Assembly (NCBI RefSeq): GCF_040954645.1
Contig: NC_092809.1
Location: 79,565,935 to 79,629,934, forward strand
Reading direction: 5' to 3'
Origin: Diabrotica undecimpunctata
Taxonomy: Eukaryota > Arthropoda > Insecta > Coleoptera > Chrysomelidae
DNA length: 64,000 nt
Shown: positions 1 to 10,619 of the stretch, piece by piece
How positions within the stretch are numbered: the first letter of the stretch is position 1
Layout of the letters: every line of letters starts with the position of its first letter
The notes under the pieces: generated by a model
Told to the model about the DNA's origin: nothing
The model's database searches: none
What the model saw: only the letters and a program-made list of their open reading frames with translations
Made by a program: the position numbers and the translations under genes

Positions 1-1000
1 TTGTTGATATTCCTTGCATCCAAACATAACCTGATTTCACCTGATCTTTTACGTACTACTACTATAGGGTTTATAAAACGTGTATCTGCCTTCTCAATGA
101 TTCCATCGTCTAACATATTATTAATCGTTCTATTTACTTCTTCTTTATATTTATATGGTATTGGGTATGATTTGGTTTTAAATTCTTTTTCTTTTTTAAC
201 TTTTATACTATGGATATAATTTTGTGCAATTATATTTTCTTTATTGACAAGTCCCTTGTGTTGCTGCAATATGGAAACGACTATTGATTTATATTCTTCA
301 GGGCAATTAACTTTTATCACATCTTCTTCTTTACAAATAAAATTATTCTTCATTATGTACTCATTATTCCTTGCTTCCAATTTTACGCACTCCACCTCGT
401 AGGCATCCATCTGCTTAAAATTTCCATTCCTTAAATATTCACTACAATTATTCTTTACATTCTTTTGGGACATTTCCCTATCCTCAAAATACATTTCTTC
501 TTCATAAACATTATTACTTTCTTTTAACAATATCCTATCAACTCTTATTCCTTCTTCCACCTCATCTTTCTGCATAAATTTAATTATTTGCCCTTCCAAA
601 GTTACCATTTTTTCTTCAAAATCTATCTTTACTTTCTTCTTTTCCAATTCATCATTTCCCATTAATATATCAACACATAAATCCTTGACAACAAATCCTT
701 GCATATTAATTTCTTTATTAAGAATATTAATTTTAAAATTGGCTAGTTTATCAATTTCACCCAACTTCTTATTATTTGCATCAACAATTTTAATTTTTGG
801 AATCTTTATTATATCTGATAGTTTTAATGTATTAAAAATAAAATTCTCCGAGACTAAAGTACTTTCTGAACCAGTATCTATCATAACCTTAATCATTTTA
901 TTTTTGGCCAAAGCATTTATATAAATTAAATTAATAGATTCAATAATTTTATCTTCATCTAAAGAAATAAATTCAGAAGGTTTTTCATAATAGCAATGGC
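1..1000 (-). pseudogene. gypsy-A pol, protease and start of reverse transcriptase, cut by window edge
   Basis: On the minus strand this reads as the aspartic protease (DTGSE active site, around 870-890) followed by the linker and the first reverse transcriptase motifs up to the window start. It is collinear with 51605-52700 of the intact copy. I did not verify every codon, and the downstream RT, RNase H and integrase lie outside the window. With a truncated gag upstream the copy is not autonomous regardless of the state of pol. Confidence 0.75.
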
Positions 1001-1021
1001 CTAACTTGTAATTCAGAAAGG

Positions 1022-2241
1022 TTACTGAACAAAATTTTGATTGTTAGAATTGTCAGATTGTATCTGACCACTTGGATCTGATGTCGTATGTCTTTCACTA
1101 CTATGACTTCTACTCACATTTTCTTGCCTTGTACTATTTCGTTCCCTGTCTTCGCAGCTTCTCTTCGTACACAATTTACCTGTCTGTTATAGTTAGGTCG
1201 CTCTATATTTCTTCTATTGTCAAAATCTTGTCTATTATTATTAGTACTGTTATTAAAATGTTGTCTATTATAACTAGTATTGTTATTAAAATTCTGTCTA
1301 TTTTGATTACTGTTATATTAAAATTTTGTAAATTATCACCATATCTATTATTATTATATGACTGTCTATATTGTTGATTATCATTCTTATTATATTGAAA
1401 TTTATTATTGTTTTTTCTATTGTTGTTATTATTACTTGTCATATTACCTCTTTGTATTCTTTGAATAAAATTAATAAAACTCTCTATTGTTTGAATATTT
1501 TGTACAGTTACTGTTTGCACAACATCAGCATCTAAATATCTAGATACATTTAAGACTGTTTCATCCTCTCTAAGTGGTGGTTCTAAATATTTTGCAACCG
1601 TTATCAGTTTTAATGCATAATCTACCCTATTTGATTTTAAATTGTGATTATACTTTCCAAAATATAGAACTTCCCTAAATTTGGCTTGTTCTAATTCACC
1701 CCAATAATAATTTAAAAATTTATTTTCAAATGTTTGAAAATTATCCAAATCATTTTCAATACTGGCAAACCAAATTTGCCGCATTGTCATTTAATGTCAT
1801 TCTAATATAATCTTTAATATCATTAATATTATTCACTAATCTTAATTTTTGTCTTAAACTATTTATGTATACTCTAGGATGCAGATTTTTTATATTACCA
1901 GAGAATTTAATCCCAGTCTCATTTGTTAAATTTAAGTAAGGTCTCCCTATGTCTCTCATTTGTGAAATATCATCTATTCTCTGTTCCATATTTCTTATTT
2001 CATTACTATTTATTTGGATATTTTGTTGTATATCGTCCAATTTTTCTTCTGTGTTTCTCCTGTCTTCGTTAATTTTTACTTCTAAGTTACATTTCTGCTA
2101 CTCTATTTTCTGTTCTATATCTATCTTATTATCTTGAATTCTTTACTTCTGTCCTCTCATTTTCTATCCTTTTCTTGTAGTCATTCCGTATATTTTTTAT
2201 TTCATTTGCTACTTTTTTCTCTGCAGTTTCAAGTTTTTTAA
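1022..2241 (-). pseudogene. gypsy-A gag, 5'-truncated and frameshifted
   Basis: This is the structural Gag protein of the gypsy-A retrotransposon, which would form the cytoplasmic virus-like particle. It matches the intact Gag at 50010-51623, including the IGRPYLNLTNETGIKF segment, the tryptophan-containing capsid-like region and the Asn-rich tail. It is broken near 1756-1790, where an indel moves the reading frame just before the WFASIEND segment. The N-terminus is missing at the element junction near 2241. In the 3' tail a further shift makes the asparagine-rich part run into an isoleucine-rich reading. It is not functional. The 3' end still carries the AAAATTTT run used as a frameshift site in the intact copy. 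Confidence 0.85.
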
Positions 2242-2255
2242 AAGACAGAACAGAA

Positions 2256-3921
2256 AGAAATTTATTGATAATAAAAAAGCAAAAGAGCTCAAAATTTATA
2301 ATTCTATTGCTCCACGGTTTTATGCTCTACCTAAAATACATAAACCAACTTTATCTATGAGACCAATTGTTTCATCTTTATGTCCTCCTAATGGACCAAT
2401 AGCACAGCTCCTCACTGACATCTTAACTAATGCTTATAATTTAAACAACAATTTTTACATTAAAGATTCATTTGATTTTAGTTCTTTCATTAATAATTTC
2501 CAATTACCACACAATTATGTTTTAGTTAGTTTTGGTATAACATCTCTTTTTACCAATTTACCTTTAGATTTAATCATAAGTAGTGTTGAAAAACATTGGG
2601 ATGAGATTTCGCAACACACTAATATTGACTTATTACATTTTAAAACACTTATCAACTTTGTTTTTGATTCTAATTTAATGGTGTCTTTTATAAACAAATT
2701 TTTGGTAGTCCTATGGGATCTAGTCTTTCACCCATTCTAAGTAGCTATGTCATGGATGATGTTATCAGTGATTGTATCAACAATTGCACTTTTTTAATTC
2801 CTTTTGTTAAAAGATAAGTAGATAATTTAGTTTTGGCACTTCCTAAACACAAAATTCATGAAACAGTCAACATTTTCAACAATCATAATCAACATATACA
2901 ATTTACAGTTGAGGAAGAGGTAGATAATTCTCTACCATTCCTTGACATGAGAATTGTAAGAAATACAGACAATATGTTGAAAACCAGATGGTTCAGAAAA
3001 CCCATATGTAGTTATAGATTTATAAGCTATTACTCTCATCATCCAAATAAGATGAAAATGAACCTTATAACAGGATTAAAAGAACGTGTTTTAAAACTTT
3101 CTCATCCAGATTATCTACATGAAGATCTTCAATTGTTAAAAAATATTTTAATTGAAAACTCTTATCCTCCAGATATGCTACATAGGATGCTTTTTTCTAA
3201 TATTGTTAATATAAATAACTTAACACCATTTTTTGCTAAATCTCAAAACATTGTATCTAACAATCAGAACATCTATTATCATTCACTACCTTTTATACCA
3301 TCATTAACACCTAAATTAATACAAACACTAAAGGTTATTGACAATATAAAAATAGCAACAAAGAACATCAAAACTATTTTATCTTTATATTCCAAAACTA
3401 AATATCCTATAGACAAATTTGAAAAAACGAATGTAGTATACAGAATTAGTTGTACTCAGTGTGAATCTGACTATGTTGGTGAGACCGGAAGAAATCTTTC
3501 AAATCGCATTATTTCTCACAAAAGTGATTGGAGAATTAAAAAACCATCTTGTGCTTTGACACTGAGTACAACTAATGCTGTATACTACATTCGTTTTTTC
3601 AAATTTGTCTATAGGATATTTAGTTTTGGAATATAAAGATGAAATAGTTTTGATGTTCTTTGTTGCTGTTTTTATATTGTCAATAACCATTAGTGTTTGT
3701 ATTAATTTAGGTGTTAATGTGCTTGTGCTTTGGCAGAGCATGTAATCGATAAAGACCATATTATGGATTTTGATAACATTAAAATTTTATGTAGTGAAAG
3801 TAATAAATTCAAAAAGACTTTTTTGGAAATGGTTTGTATTAGCAAAAGTGATAATAATTTAAACAAAAGATCAGAAATTCAAAATCTAAGCAAAATTTAT
3901 AATTATATTATTTTTTTATAA
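2256..3921 (+). pseudogene. PLE1 reverse transcriptase-GIY-YIG endonuclease, broken
   Basis: PLEs encode one protein with a telomerase-related reverse transcriptase followed by a GIY-YIG endonuclease. Visible here are MRPIVSSLCPPNG (RT), the PMGSS motif near 2712, the region that should hold the YVDD catalytic box, and the endonuclease start CTQCESDYVGETGR near 3450-3490. Defects: a 10-bp deletion near 2672 relative to the copy at 27287 shifts the frame. The catalytic box near 2815-2825 reads KR, stop, VDN instead of KRYVDD. A ~165-bp inverted duplication at about 3556-3722 interrupts the endonuclease domain after the KPSCAL segment. The reading resumes at 3730 with AEHVIDKDHIMDF and ends at 3921. 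Confidence 0.88.
3556..3722 (-). repeat. inverted internal duplication inside PLE1 copy a
   Basis: This stretch is the reverse complement of roughly 3303-3475 in the same element, covering the PKLIQTLKVIDNIK to ISCTQC codons. It is flanked on both sides by the short sequence tgtgctttg, which occurs once at this point in the other copies. Read on the minus strand it again gives PKLIQTLMVIDNIK. The arrangement suggests a strand switch during reverse transcription or repair, with the flanking duplication marking the re-entry point. Confidence 0.85.
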
Positions 3922-4359
3922 TTTATATATGAAACTTGAAAAATATCACATTTTTATTTGATTTCCCATATATCTGTTACATTTTTTCAGACATCTATCA
4001 ATGGTGAATAATTCTTCTTCTTTTTTGATACTAAACAAAAAAGAATTTTTAAACAAAATTTTATTTTTGACAATATAATTGTCAAAGGTAAACATTTTAA
4101 GTTGGCATTTATGACATTGAGGCTTATTTGTAATTGGTTGCTACTTTAAACTATTTATAAATTCAATTATTTTTTTTGTTAAGAAAATGTTTTCAAAATT
4201 ATTAAAATTTCAGGGAAGAATTTATTAGATAAGGGCATTTTAGTATTAATTCTTTTTGACATGTATTTGTAGCAATTTTTATTAACGAAACTAATTTTAT
4301 TTGGTGAGTTAACAAAAAATGTTTTTCTTTATAGTTCAACTTTGTAAGATATTTTGTCT
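3922..4359. other. PLE1 copy a 3' non-coding region
   Basis: Between the PLE1 stop codon and its hammerhead-like motif the sequence is AT-rich non-coding DNA. It matches 28490-28911 and the reverse complement of 25451-25880, so it is part of the element and not a separate locus. No other feature is seen. Confidence 0.75.
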
Positions 4360-4430
4360 TTTTTAGCAGCTCTTGATAAGAATTGTAAACACAATTGAAA
4401 GCTCGAGATATTAAATAGTTAACCAATAGC
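4360..4430 (+). ncRNA. hammerhead-like ribozyme motif, PLE1 copy a
   Basis: Stem I begins with GCTC and ends with GAG after the predicted cleavage point. The core is TTGATAA (4373-4379) where a canonical hammerhead has CUGANGA. Stem II is a perfect 6-bp hairpin AATTGT/ACAATT (4381-4396), followed directly by GAA, the palindromic stem III AGCT and cleavage nucleotide C. U replaces C3 and A replaces G8, so the C3-G8 core pair could persist as U-A. The same two changes are in both other PLE1 copies. Hammerheads in PLE terminal regions are established. Activity of this variant is unknown. Confidence 0.55.
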
Positions 4431-4513
4431 CCCTTTTATTGACTCCAACCCATCAAAAACATTTATATATTTTTTCCAAACGAGTCACAAGTACTTCTTT
4501 TTTCTTACTGTTG

Positions 4514-4515
<2 letters not shown>

Positions 4516-4577
<62 letters not shown>

Positions 4578-4592
4578 TATATAAATATATAT

Positions 4593-4664
<72 letters not shown>
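4516..4664. repeat. (TA)n microsatellite, ~149 bp, with aaata interruptions
   Basis: Near-perfect alternating TA with a few interruptions around 4573-4593. It lies between the 3' end of PLE1 copy a and the ABCC exon at 4751. Apparent reading frames across it (alternating Tyr-Ile) are artefacts. Confidence 0.98.
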
Positions 4665-4667
<3 letters not shown>

Positions 4668-4750
4668 TAAAATAGGCCAGAATTCGGTATGTATCAAGTG
4701 TATAACCAATTTATAAAAATTTTATTTTAAGAAAAATATCTGTTTCTTAC

Positions 4751-4958
4751 CTTGCGATAGACTAAAGAGGATGCTGATATTTTGACCCTCATTGCTACAC
4801 ACATCAATCCAAAATAACAGTGATGATAAATTAATATTACTGTCGCATCTAAGGCTATTAGGAGCAAACCATAAATGTGTATATTGGTTCTTATTTCGTC
4901 CGTCAACTCTACTGAAAAAAAGTAAAGTAGTTTTCCTAGTACCACTGGCTGTGAGCAC
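4751..4958 (-). CDS. ABC transporter subfamily C (MRP4 / lethal(2)03659-like), internal exon
   Basis: Host gene exon on the minus strand, 208 bp. A pyrimidine-rich acceptor (ttattattacag) precedes 4958 and a GTAAG donor starts at 4750. It reads CSQPVVLGKLLYFF near the start, then HHCYFGLMCVAMRVKIS and ends SLVYRK. In MRP4-type ABCC exporters this is the end of the first and the second transmembrane helix of TMD1, with the QP.xLG motif, the HH.YF segment, the GM(R)xR segment and YRKALRL at the following exon start. The first base of the exon completes the ATG codon begun by the exon ending at 9805, so the phases agree. The exon ends exactly on a codon boundary. The next exon must lie left of the window. 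The product would be a plasma-membrane ATP-driven exporter of organic anions and conjugates. Family assignment comes from recalled motif resemblance, not a search. Confidence 0.88.
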
Positions 4959-5126
4959 CTGTAATAATAAGATTAGAGTGCCAAGTTCTCGTTAAACTAT
5001 TCATTAGAATTTATTTGTTAATTATGGATCGTTAGATATACGAAGTTAAGATTAATGTGAGATTTCAAATTAATGGGTTTATTTGGTGATTAATCACAAT
5101 CAGTTTACAAAGTTTTTTTGGCGTTT

Positions 5127-5345
5127 TCCGATGCCAATGACAATCAACATGAGTTTCCATCCATGCCGACTGTTGCATTGTCTTTCCCTGAGTTCTTTAG
5201 AGCTCAGTGATTTTCTTACTTCTTCCATCCATGTTTTTTTAGTCTTCGTCTCTTCTATGTACTTACCTATACTATATGAGCTGCCTTCTTGCTATATTAT
5301 TCATTATTGTAACTTTTACGATCATTATCATCATCAACAAAAATG
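5127..5345 (-). pseudogene. LINE (RTE-like) C-terminal coding fragment, copy 1
   Basis: Matches, with several substitutions, the sequence at about 6110-6290 in direct orientation. On the minus strand it gives the weakly conserved end of a LINE polyprotein (the YG.VHR..E..TKKTWMEEI type, followed by SLSSKELRERQCN-like codons). It is short, with no domain sufficient to classify it further. Confidence 0.6.
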
Positions 5346-5396
5346 ATTGAATATTTGAAACATAAAAAAGAAAAAGAGAGGAAACAGATAATCGCA

Positions 5397-6300
5397 TCAT
5401 CATCATCTTTGGCTCTACAATCCTCTGTGGATTCTGGCCTGCTCTTAGATTAATCGCCATTCTGTTCGGTTTGTGTCTGATCTCTAGTATTACTAAGTCG
5501 GTATCAACTCCATATAACCACCTAATTCACGGTCGGCCTCTGCTTCTTTTTCCTATAGGTGTTCCTGTCGTTAGGTTTTTAGCAATCGTGTTGTCAAGCA
5601 TTTGTAATATGTGCCCGGCCCATCTAAGTCGCTATGTTCCAATGAACGTTACAACATCTGGTTTATTAAAAAGGTATAATTCAAAATTGCGCCACTGTAC
5701 TTGATCATTTATAGTTCCATATATTTTGCGGGGTATCTTACGCTCGAATATTCCCTGAAGTCTTTCATCATTCTGCGTTGGAGTCCATGTTTCGGCCCTG
5801 TATGTGAGGATCGGCCTCAGTAGTGTTTTGTATGTAACAATTTTAGTTTTTCTTTGGATATTTCTTAAGTGGAATTGTTTTTGGAGTCTATAGCATGCCC
5901 TGTTTGTAAGGTTTATTCGTCTTTTAATTTCGTCGCTTGTTTTATTGGTAGAAGTCTCTAGCGAGCCAAGGTATGTGAAACTGTCAGCACATTCAACGAT
6001 ATTACTTCCAAATGCTCTTTCCCGTTGCTTATTTGCTATAGGATCCTTGTAACCAGAATGTACTTGGTTTTCTCCTCGTTGATGACTAGACCGACCTGTT
6101 TCGCTGCATGTTGATTGTTGCATTGCCTTTTCCTGAGGTCTTTGGAGCTCATTGATTTTCTTATTTCTTCCATCCATGTTTTTTTAGTCTTTCTCTCTTC
6201 TATGTACATGCCCATACCGTATGAGCTACCTTTCTGCTATGTTATCCATTATTGTACCTTTTATTACCATGCGCTCGCTTATTTGTTCATTTCTTATACT
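5397..6300 (-). pseudogene. LINE (RTE-like) 3' fragment with (GAT)n tail
   Basis: Minus-strand non-LTR retrotransposon piece. The open stretch at 5632-6177 includes the post-catalytic RT region (INEEKT-like, YLGS, INLTNRACYRLQKQF, LLRPILTYRAETWT). Toward its 3' end (lower coordinates) it runs into a non-coding region and ends at 5397-5408 in catcatcatcat on the plus strand, a simple trinucleotide tail of the kind RTE-type LINEs carry. The right part (6110-6300) duplicates 5127-5345 and appears joined out of normal order, so this is at least two fragments. Confidence 0.7.
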
Positions 6301-6549
6301 CTCCCATCTCGAAATCCTCAGCATGCGTATTATTACATCAATTTCCTCGCCTTTTATCTTTCTTTAGTTTCTCTCTGTTAACCGCCAAGTATCATAATAA
6401 ACTTTTTAATTTTTTTTGTTATATTCTTTTTGTTATACCTATATTCTTTGTTATTTTGGCATATTTTTTTGGCATTAAGGATTGATCCTCATTTCTGATA
6501 TTCTTTGGTTAACTTTCTTAGCATGTATTACATGTCTTCTTTACCGTTT

Positions 6550-7300
6550 GTTTTAATGGCCTTTAAGATTTGCTGATGACACTACACTTATAGTAGCAAA
6601 TGAGCAAGAAATATTTAATCTCCTGCGAAGAGTTGAGTATGAAAGCAATAAAGTTCGTCTCAAAATCAATAAAGCTCGGACAAAAATTATGGGGGTCGAC
6701 AGATTCTACACTATTCAACTGACTAACATGTTACAGGAATGCCAGAGAGTGAACAGTTTTGTCTATCTCGGGTCCAGTATAACTATCGATGGTAACTGTG
6801 AAGAAGCAGAAGTTCGGAGACGTATATCAAGATAAGACTGGTGAATGAACTTGTATTCTCAATATTTCTATACAGGGCAGAGAGTTGGACTATTCGCGGA
6901 AACGAGTATCAAAAAATTGATGACTTTGAGATGTAGTGCTGGAGAAGAATGCTGCGCATACCTTGGACAGCTCATAGGACAAGCTTTTTCATTCTAAACC
7001 AACTTGAGATTAAAAAAGGCTGTCCACAATATGTCTGCAACGTATTCTGCAATTTTTTGGTCATGTGGTTCGCAGAGGTGACGATAGTTTGGAGAGATTA
7101 ATTGTTTCTGGAAACATTCCGGGGAGAAGATCAAGAGGATTATCACCAACTAGATGGTCCGACCAAATTATAAATTCATCTAGAAACTCATTCTGCGAAG
7201 CTCTTAGGGCAGCTGAAGATAAAGACCAATAGAGAAAAAATTTTAGGAATATTGGAAGAAATCACGAGCCTCGGTAATGGGAAAACGACAAGAGAGAACG
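6550..7300 (+). pseudogene. LINE reverse transcriptase fragment, heavily mutated
   Basis: Starts with RFADDTTLIVANEQE-like codons at about 6565, which is the catalytic FADD box of a LINE RT, and continues with KINKARTKIM and FVYLGSSITIDGNC (to about 6800). Beyond this many frameshifts and stops break it up. Residual matches to the C-terminal part (the WSCGSQR-like and GRRSRG..P-like region) can be followed to about 7230. It lies in opposite orientation to its LINE neighbours, which argues for independent insertion. Confidence 0.7.
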
Positions 7301-7373
7301 ATAATTGCCTGATTATTATATTCTCATACCAGGGTACTTTCTTATTAACGTCTTGAAGTCTTCTACTTCTTGG

Positions 7374-9504
7374 AGATTTGTTTAATTTTGAAGCTGCCTC
7401 TGGTTAATTTCCTGGGAGGTAGATTGCCAACTATCCCTCCATCTTCTAGGTGGTCTTCCGGGAGGTCTTGAACCGGGCGGGTTGTTTTCTAGGGCAATTT
7501 TTGGGAGTCCATTCTCAGCCATTCGTCTTACATGATTGTACCACATCCTCTTACGCTGCCTTCCCCATCTTACAATATCTTGAATTTTGCACTGCTCTCT
7601 GACGTTTGTATTTTTCACCCTGTCTCTTCTTATTTTGTCCACTATTGTTCTTAGGGTATTAGTTTTTATTTCGGAAACCGAAAATCTGTTTCGTTTTGTT
7701 GGTATCTTAGCGCACTTCTATGCCATATTTTATGATTGGTCGTATGCAAGTCTTGTAGATTCTAATTTTACTATCTGTGTGCATATACGGATTTGACCAA
7801 ACTATCTTCCGCAGACATCTTGACAAGGTGGATGCTTTGTTGATCTGACTCCTTAGGTCCTTTACTGGGTCGTGTGTGCTTGATATATCTATGCCCAGAT
7901 ATCTAAATTGCATCACCTGTTCTATGGGGTTATTCTCAACCATTGACTTATATCTGAGCGGATCTTTTGCTATTGTCATACATTTAGTTTTGTTGGTAGA
8001 AATGGTCATATGTGGTTGGCGGCTTATTTGAAAGACCTGAAAGAGCTGTCGTCTCTTAAGATCATCTGATTCGGCAATAATTGCTGCACCATCTGCGTAA
8101 CACACCATACCAATTCTTTTGTTGCCCATTCTGTATTCGAGATTGAGAGATGTTACTTTGTTTATGATTTTGCCCATGAGTAGGTTAAACAAGAAGGGGC
8201 TCAAACTGTCGCCTCGTCTAATTCCTCCCGGCGTTGGAATATTTTTAGTGAATTGGTCTCCTGCTCTAACTTTTGTTACATTGTTATTTAGGTTATGGAC
8301 TATCTTTGTTATGTTGGTCGGTGTTTTATTTTCTATTATTATATTTAGAATGTCTCCCGGGCGAACCCTGTCAAACGCCTCCGTCAGATGAATGAAGCAA
8401 ATATACGCTGGCATGCCGAACTCTATAGCTTTTTTTTTATTTGTTTTATTATGTATACTGCATTTGTAAAACTGCAAGACCACCCTCTTGTAAAACCTTG
8501 TTGTTCTTCAGCATTAGTGAATTGCCTTTCCAATGTGTCCTTAATAATACTCGTGAAAAGTTTCATCGTTGTATTTAAGAGAGTTATTCCTCTGTAGTTT
8601 TGTGGGCAAGTTTTTTGTCCTTTTTTAAATATGGGGATTGTGATGCTCGTATGCCATTCCGCTGGTGTTTCTGTGTTGTTTAAGATTTTGTTAAATGGTT
8701 GTGATAGTTTACTTACAAGTTCAGGGTCTCCATATTTTAAGAGTTCATTGGATATACCATCTGTTCCAGGTGATTTTCGGTTTATTAGCTTCGTGATCCT
8801 TGCCTACCTCTTCGTTGTCATTGATTGTAGCACTTATATCTGCTTGTATTCGTTTTTATTCAGCGTTTCTTCAGCATTATATAGCTCCTTAAAATGCTGT
8901 TGCCATGTCTCTATAGGTACTCCCTTGGTCTGCACGAACTCGTTAACTGGTTTTTTCCTGTTCCGAAGCATTTTTCATACTTTCTTTTGGGTACCATGTA
9001 GGTCGTAGTCCATGTGGCTGGGGAATTTAGTCCAATGTTCTCTTTTGATTGATTTTATTCTTGCGTTTACTTCGTTTTTTACTTGGACATATTCTGCAAG
9101 AGCTTCTTCCGATGGTGTGTTTTTATATCTCAGATAGCATTTGCGTTTTAATTCAGAGAGTTCTTTTACCTCTTGACAAAATCACGGTTTGGTACGGTTT
9201 ATCGCCCTCATGTTAATTTTCCGCTTTCCAATTGCTTCTTCTGCTGCTCGGTTGATGCATTTCCTGATTTTTTGCCAAGTATCTTCTACTCCCCATTCTG
9301 GTTGTAACTCGACCTTTTTTATTTGCTGGTAATCCAGTTCGCATAAAGGTGTTTTGTACTCTGTGTTGCTAGCGACTCTATATTGTATTTTTCGATGAGC
9401 ATTTGGGCTCTGTTTCGTTGAGGACGTTCTAGTAGCATCTTGCGTCTTAAAGTACTTATCAAAATTTTGTTATGAGTACTGTATCGTAGGTCTTTGCAGA
9501 TCAA
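7374..9504 (-). pseudogene. LINE reverse transcriptase, catalytic box mutated, several frameshifts
   Basis: A third LINE fragment in the ABCC intron. On the minus strand the order is: finger/palm region before 8483 (frameshifted), FDRVRPGDILN (about 8375), GIRRGDSLSPFLFNLLMGK (about 8200), MVCYADGAAIIAE (about 8100), then FRYLGIDIS and SKIRIYKTCIRPIIKYG, ending with a basic segment (7382-7642; GSRPPGRPPRRW). The catalytic YADD reads YADG, removing the second metal-binding aspartate. The part upstream of 8483, to about 9504, carries further recognisable LINE codons in other frames. Family beyond non-LTR RT is not certain. Confidence 0.8.
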
Positions 9505-9804
9505 TAAAAGTTACTTCTCGTTATTAACTTCTTGCTGTTTTCTTTTTTATGATCTACTTTAAGCAAAATACGTTATCAATGTAAGACTTGCCATCCCTAA
9601 ATCCATTTTAATCTTGTAATTGCAATGTTTATCTTCTATAAAATAAATACCACAATGAGTCCCGATAAAATCCTTTATTGACAAGAAATTTATCAATCCC
9701 TCTCACAACTGTTCTAATATATTAAACCTCTTAATATATTATAGCTTAACATAGCTTTTAACATAACTTGAATCTCTTAACATATTAAAGCACAATATAC
9801 TTAC

Positions 9805-10050
9805 ATAATCACAGCATATAATATAAACCATAATATTCCATAAAGCATAAATTCAAAATAATGAGTTTTTGTCAAGGCTTTAAGCAAACTAGGTTTTTTG
9901 TTATTTTGTTTTAATGCAACTATTTCTTCATCCCAAGCACGCTGAAGTTTGTCTCCCAAAATCTGAGATCTGTCTTTGTCTTGACATTTAAATAAATCTT
10001 TTAACTGAAATTCGGCCTTTTTTCCTTTTCGTATAAATGAAATCATCCAC
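9805..10050 (-). CDS. ABC transporter subfamily C (MRP4 / lethal(2)03659-like), N-terminal-side exon
   Basis: Host gene exon on the minus strand, 246 bp. The acceptor (catttttag) precedes 10050 and a strong GTAAGT donor starts at 9804. After one base finishing a codon it reads WMISFIRKGKKAEFQLKDLF, then LGDKLQRAWDEEI, KKPSLLKAL and a hydrophobic segment beginning at FEFMLYG. In MRP4-type proteins this is the stretch with the W..P..(R/W)KG(Y/K)KK box, the DL(Y/F) element, the LGD.L...W..E motif, the PSL..AL motif and the first membrane helix. It is followed on the same strand by the exon at 4751-4958 with compatible phase (2 nt + 1 nt). The preceding exon with the start codon was not found in the window. 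It would be to the right, beyond the LINE and transposon block, or too short for me to see. Confidence 0.9.
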
Positions 10051-10599
10051 CTAAAAATGTTGTTCTAAAATTAGTATATATTATTTGGTAAATAAGAAAC
10101 AATTACTCAATTAGTAGATAATAATTGCTAAATAACAAAACTCGAGGACATTAAGATAGCAGAAAATAACACGCCATAAACATACTACTGCTAATTTGCG
10201 CTATAGACATTTGCGGTAATTAGAACCAGACAAGTAATTGAATAATATTAGCAATTATTACTACAAAGGTACATGGTTTTTTTCAAACTTTTATTTTGAA
10301 GTTAAACTGTTAAATCATTTGGTTTAGACGACTTTTAATGCTTTTTCTTATTCCACGTACCCATAGCGAGCTTAAGTTAACGCTCTAAGTCTTTCGGAAA
10401 AGCACAACGTTGATGTACCACTAGTGTTTTGTCTCGATCAATTCTCACCAATCATTCTTCGTCCATGCTGTAAATATGTTCTTCTTCTTAAGGTGCCGTG
10501 CATTTCTGAGTAAGCGTCTACCGTATTCAGGAATAAATTATTTTGTTGTTAGGAGCATTGCAAAACATTTCGTAACTGTAGATTGCTATCCAAAAAATA
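10051..10599. other. no recognisable gene; intron or intergenic
   Basis: AT-rich sequence to the right of the ABCC exon acceptor. If the gene starts to the right of the window or inside it, this is intronic. I saw no exon, RNA gene or repeat in it. Confidence 0.5.
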
Positions 10600-10619
10600 A
10601 AAATAAATAAGGTTATGAC

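Larger units (their letters stand above)
1..2241 (-). mobile_element. Ty3/gypsy family A, partial copy 1 (pol start and gag)
   Basis: Read on the minus strand this is the same element as the intact copy at 48453-56937. It covers gag from within the coiled coil onward, the gag/pol junction, the aspartic protease and the start of the reverse transcriptase, then runs off the left window edge. The 5' part of gag and the 5' LTR are missing, because the sequence switches abruptly near 2241 to a Penelope-like element in the opposite orientation. The junction lies inside the gag segment coding for the KKLETAEKKV coiled coil. Family membership is certain from long near-identity with the other copies. 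Whether the join is a PLE insertion with loss of flanking sequence or a rearrangement cannot be told from this window. Confidence 0.9.
2242..4515 (+). mobile_element. Penelope-like element family 1 (PLE1), copy a, 5'-truncated
   Basis: A plus-strand PLE fragment starting inside the RT region and running through the GIY-YIG endonuclease and the 3' untranslated part to the (TA)n tract at 4516. It is very similar to copies at 25297-26880 (minus) and 26881-29014 (plus). The 3' region carries a hammerhead-like motif at 4360-4430 and the element end (caacccatcaaaaac) just before a short unique stretch and the microsatellite. The copy has a 10-bp deletion, a stop in the RT catalytic motif and an inverted internal duplication, so it is dead. 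Confidence 0.88.
4959..9804 (-). other. ABCC intron (4.85 kb) filled with LINE fragments
   Basis: The interval between the two phase-matched ABCC exons. It contains two minus-strand LINE 3' fragments (5127-5345 and 5397-6300), a plus-strand LINE fragment (about 6550-7300) and a minus-strand LINE fragment (about 7374-9504). The edges (4959-5126 and 9505-9804) are AT-rich with nothing recognisable. All the insertions are in non-coding sequence and the splice signals at both ends look intact. Confidence 0.8.

Noticed and set aside
5083..6485. Plus-strand open frames opposite the LINE fragments
   Set aside because: Shadows of minus-strand LINE codons; no own motifs.
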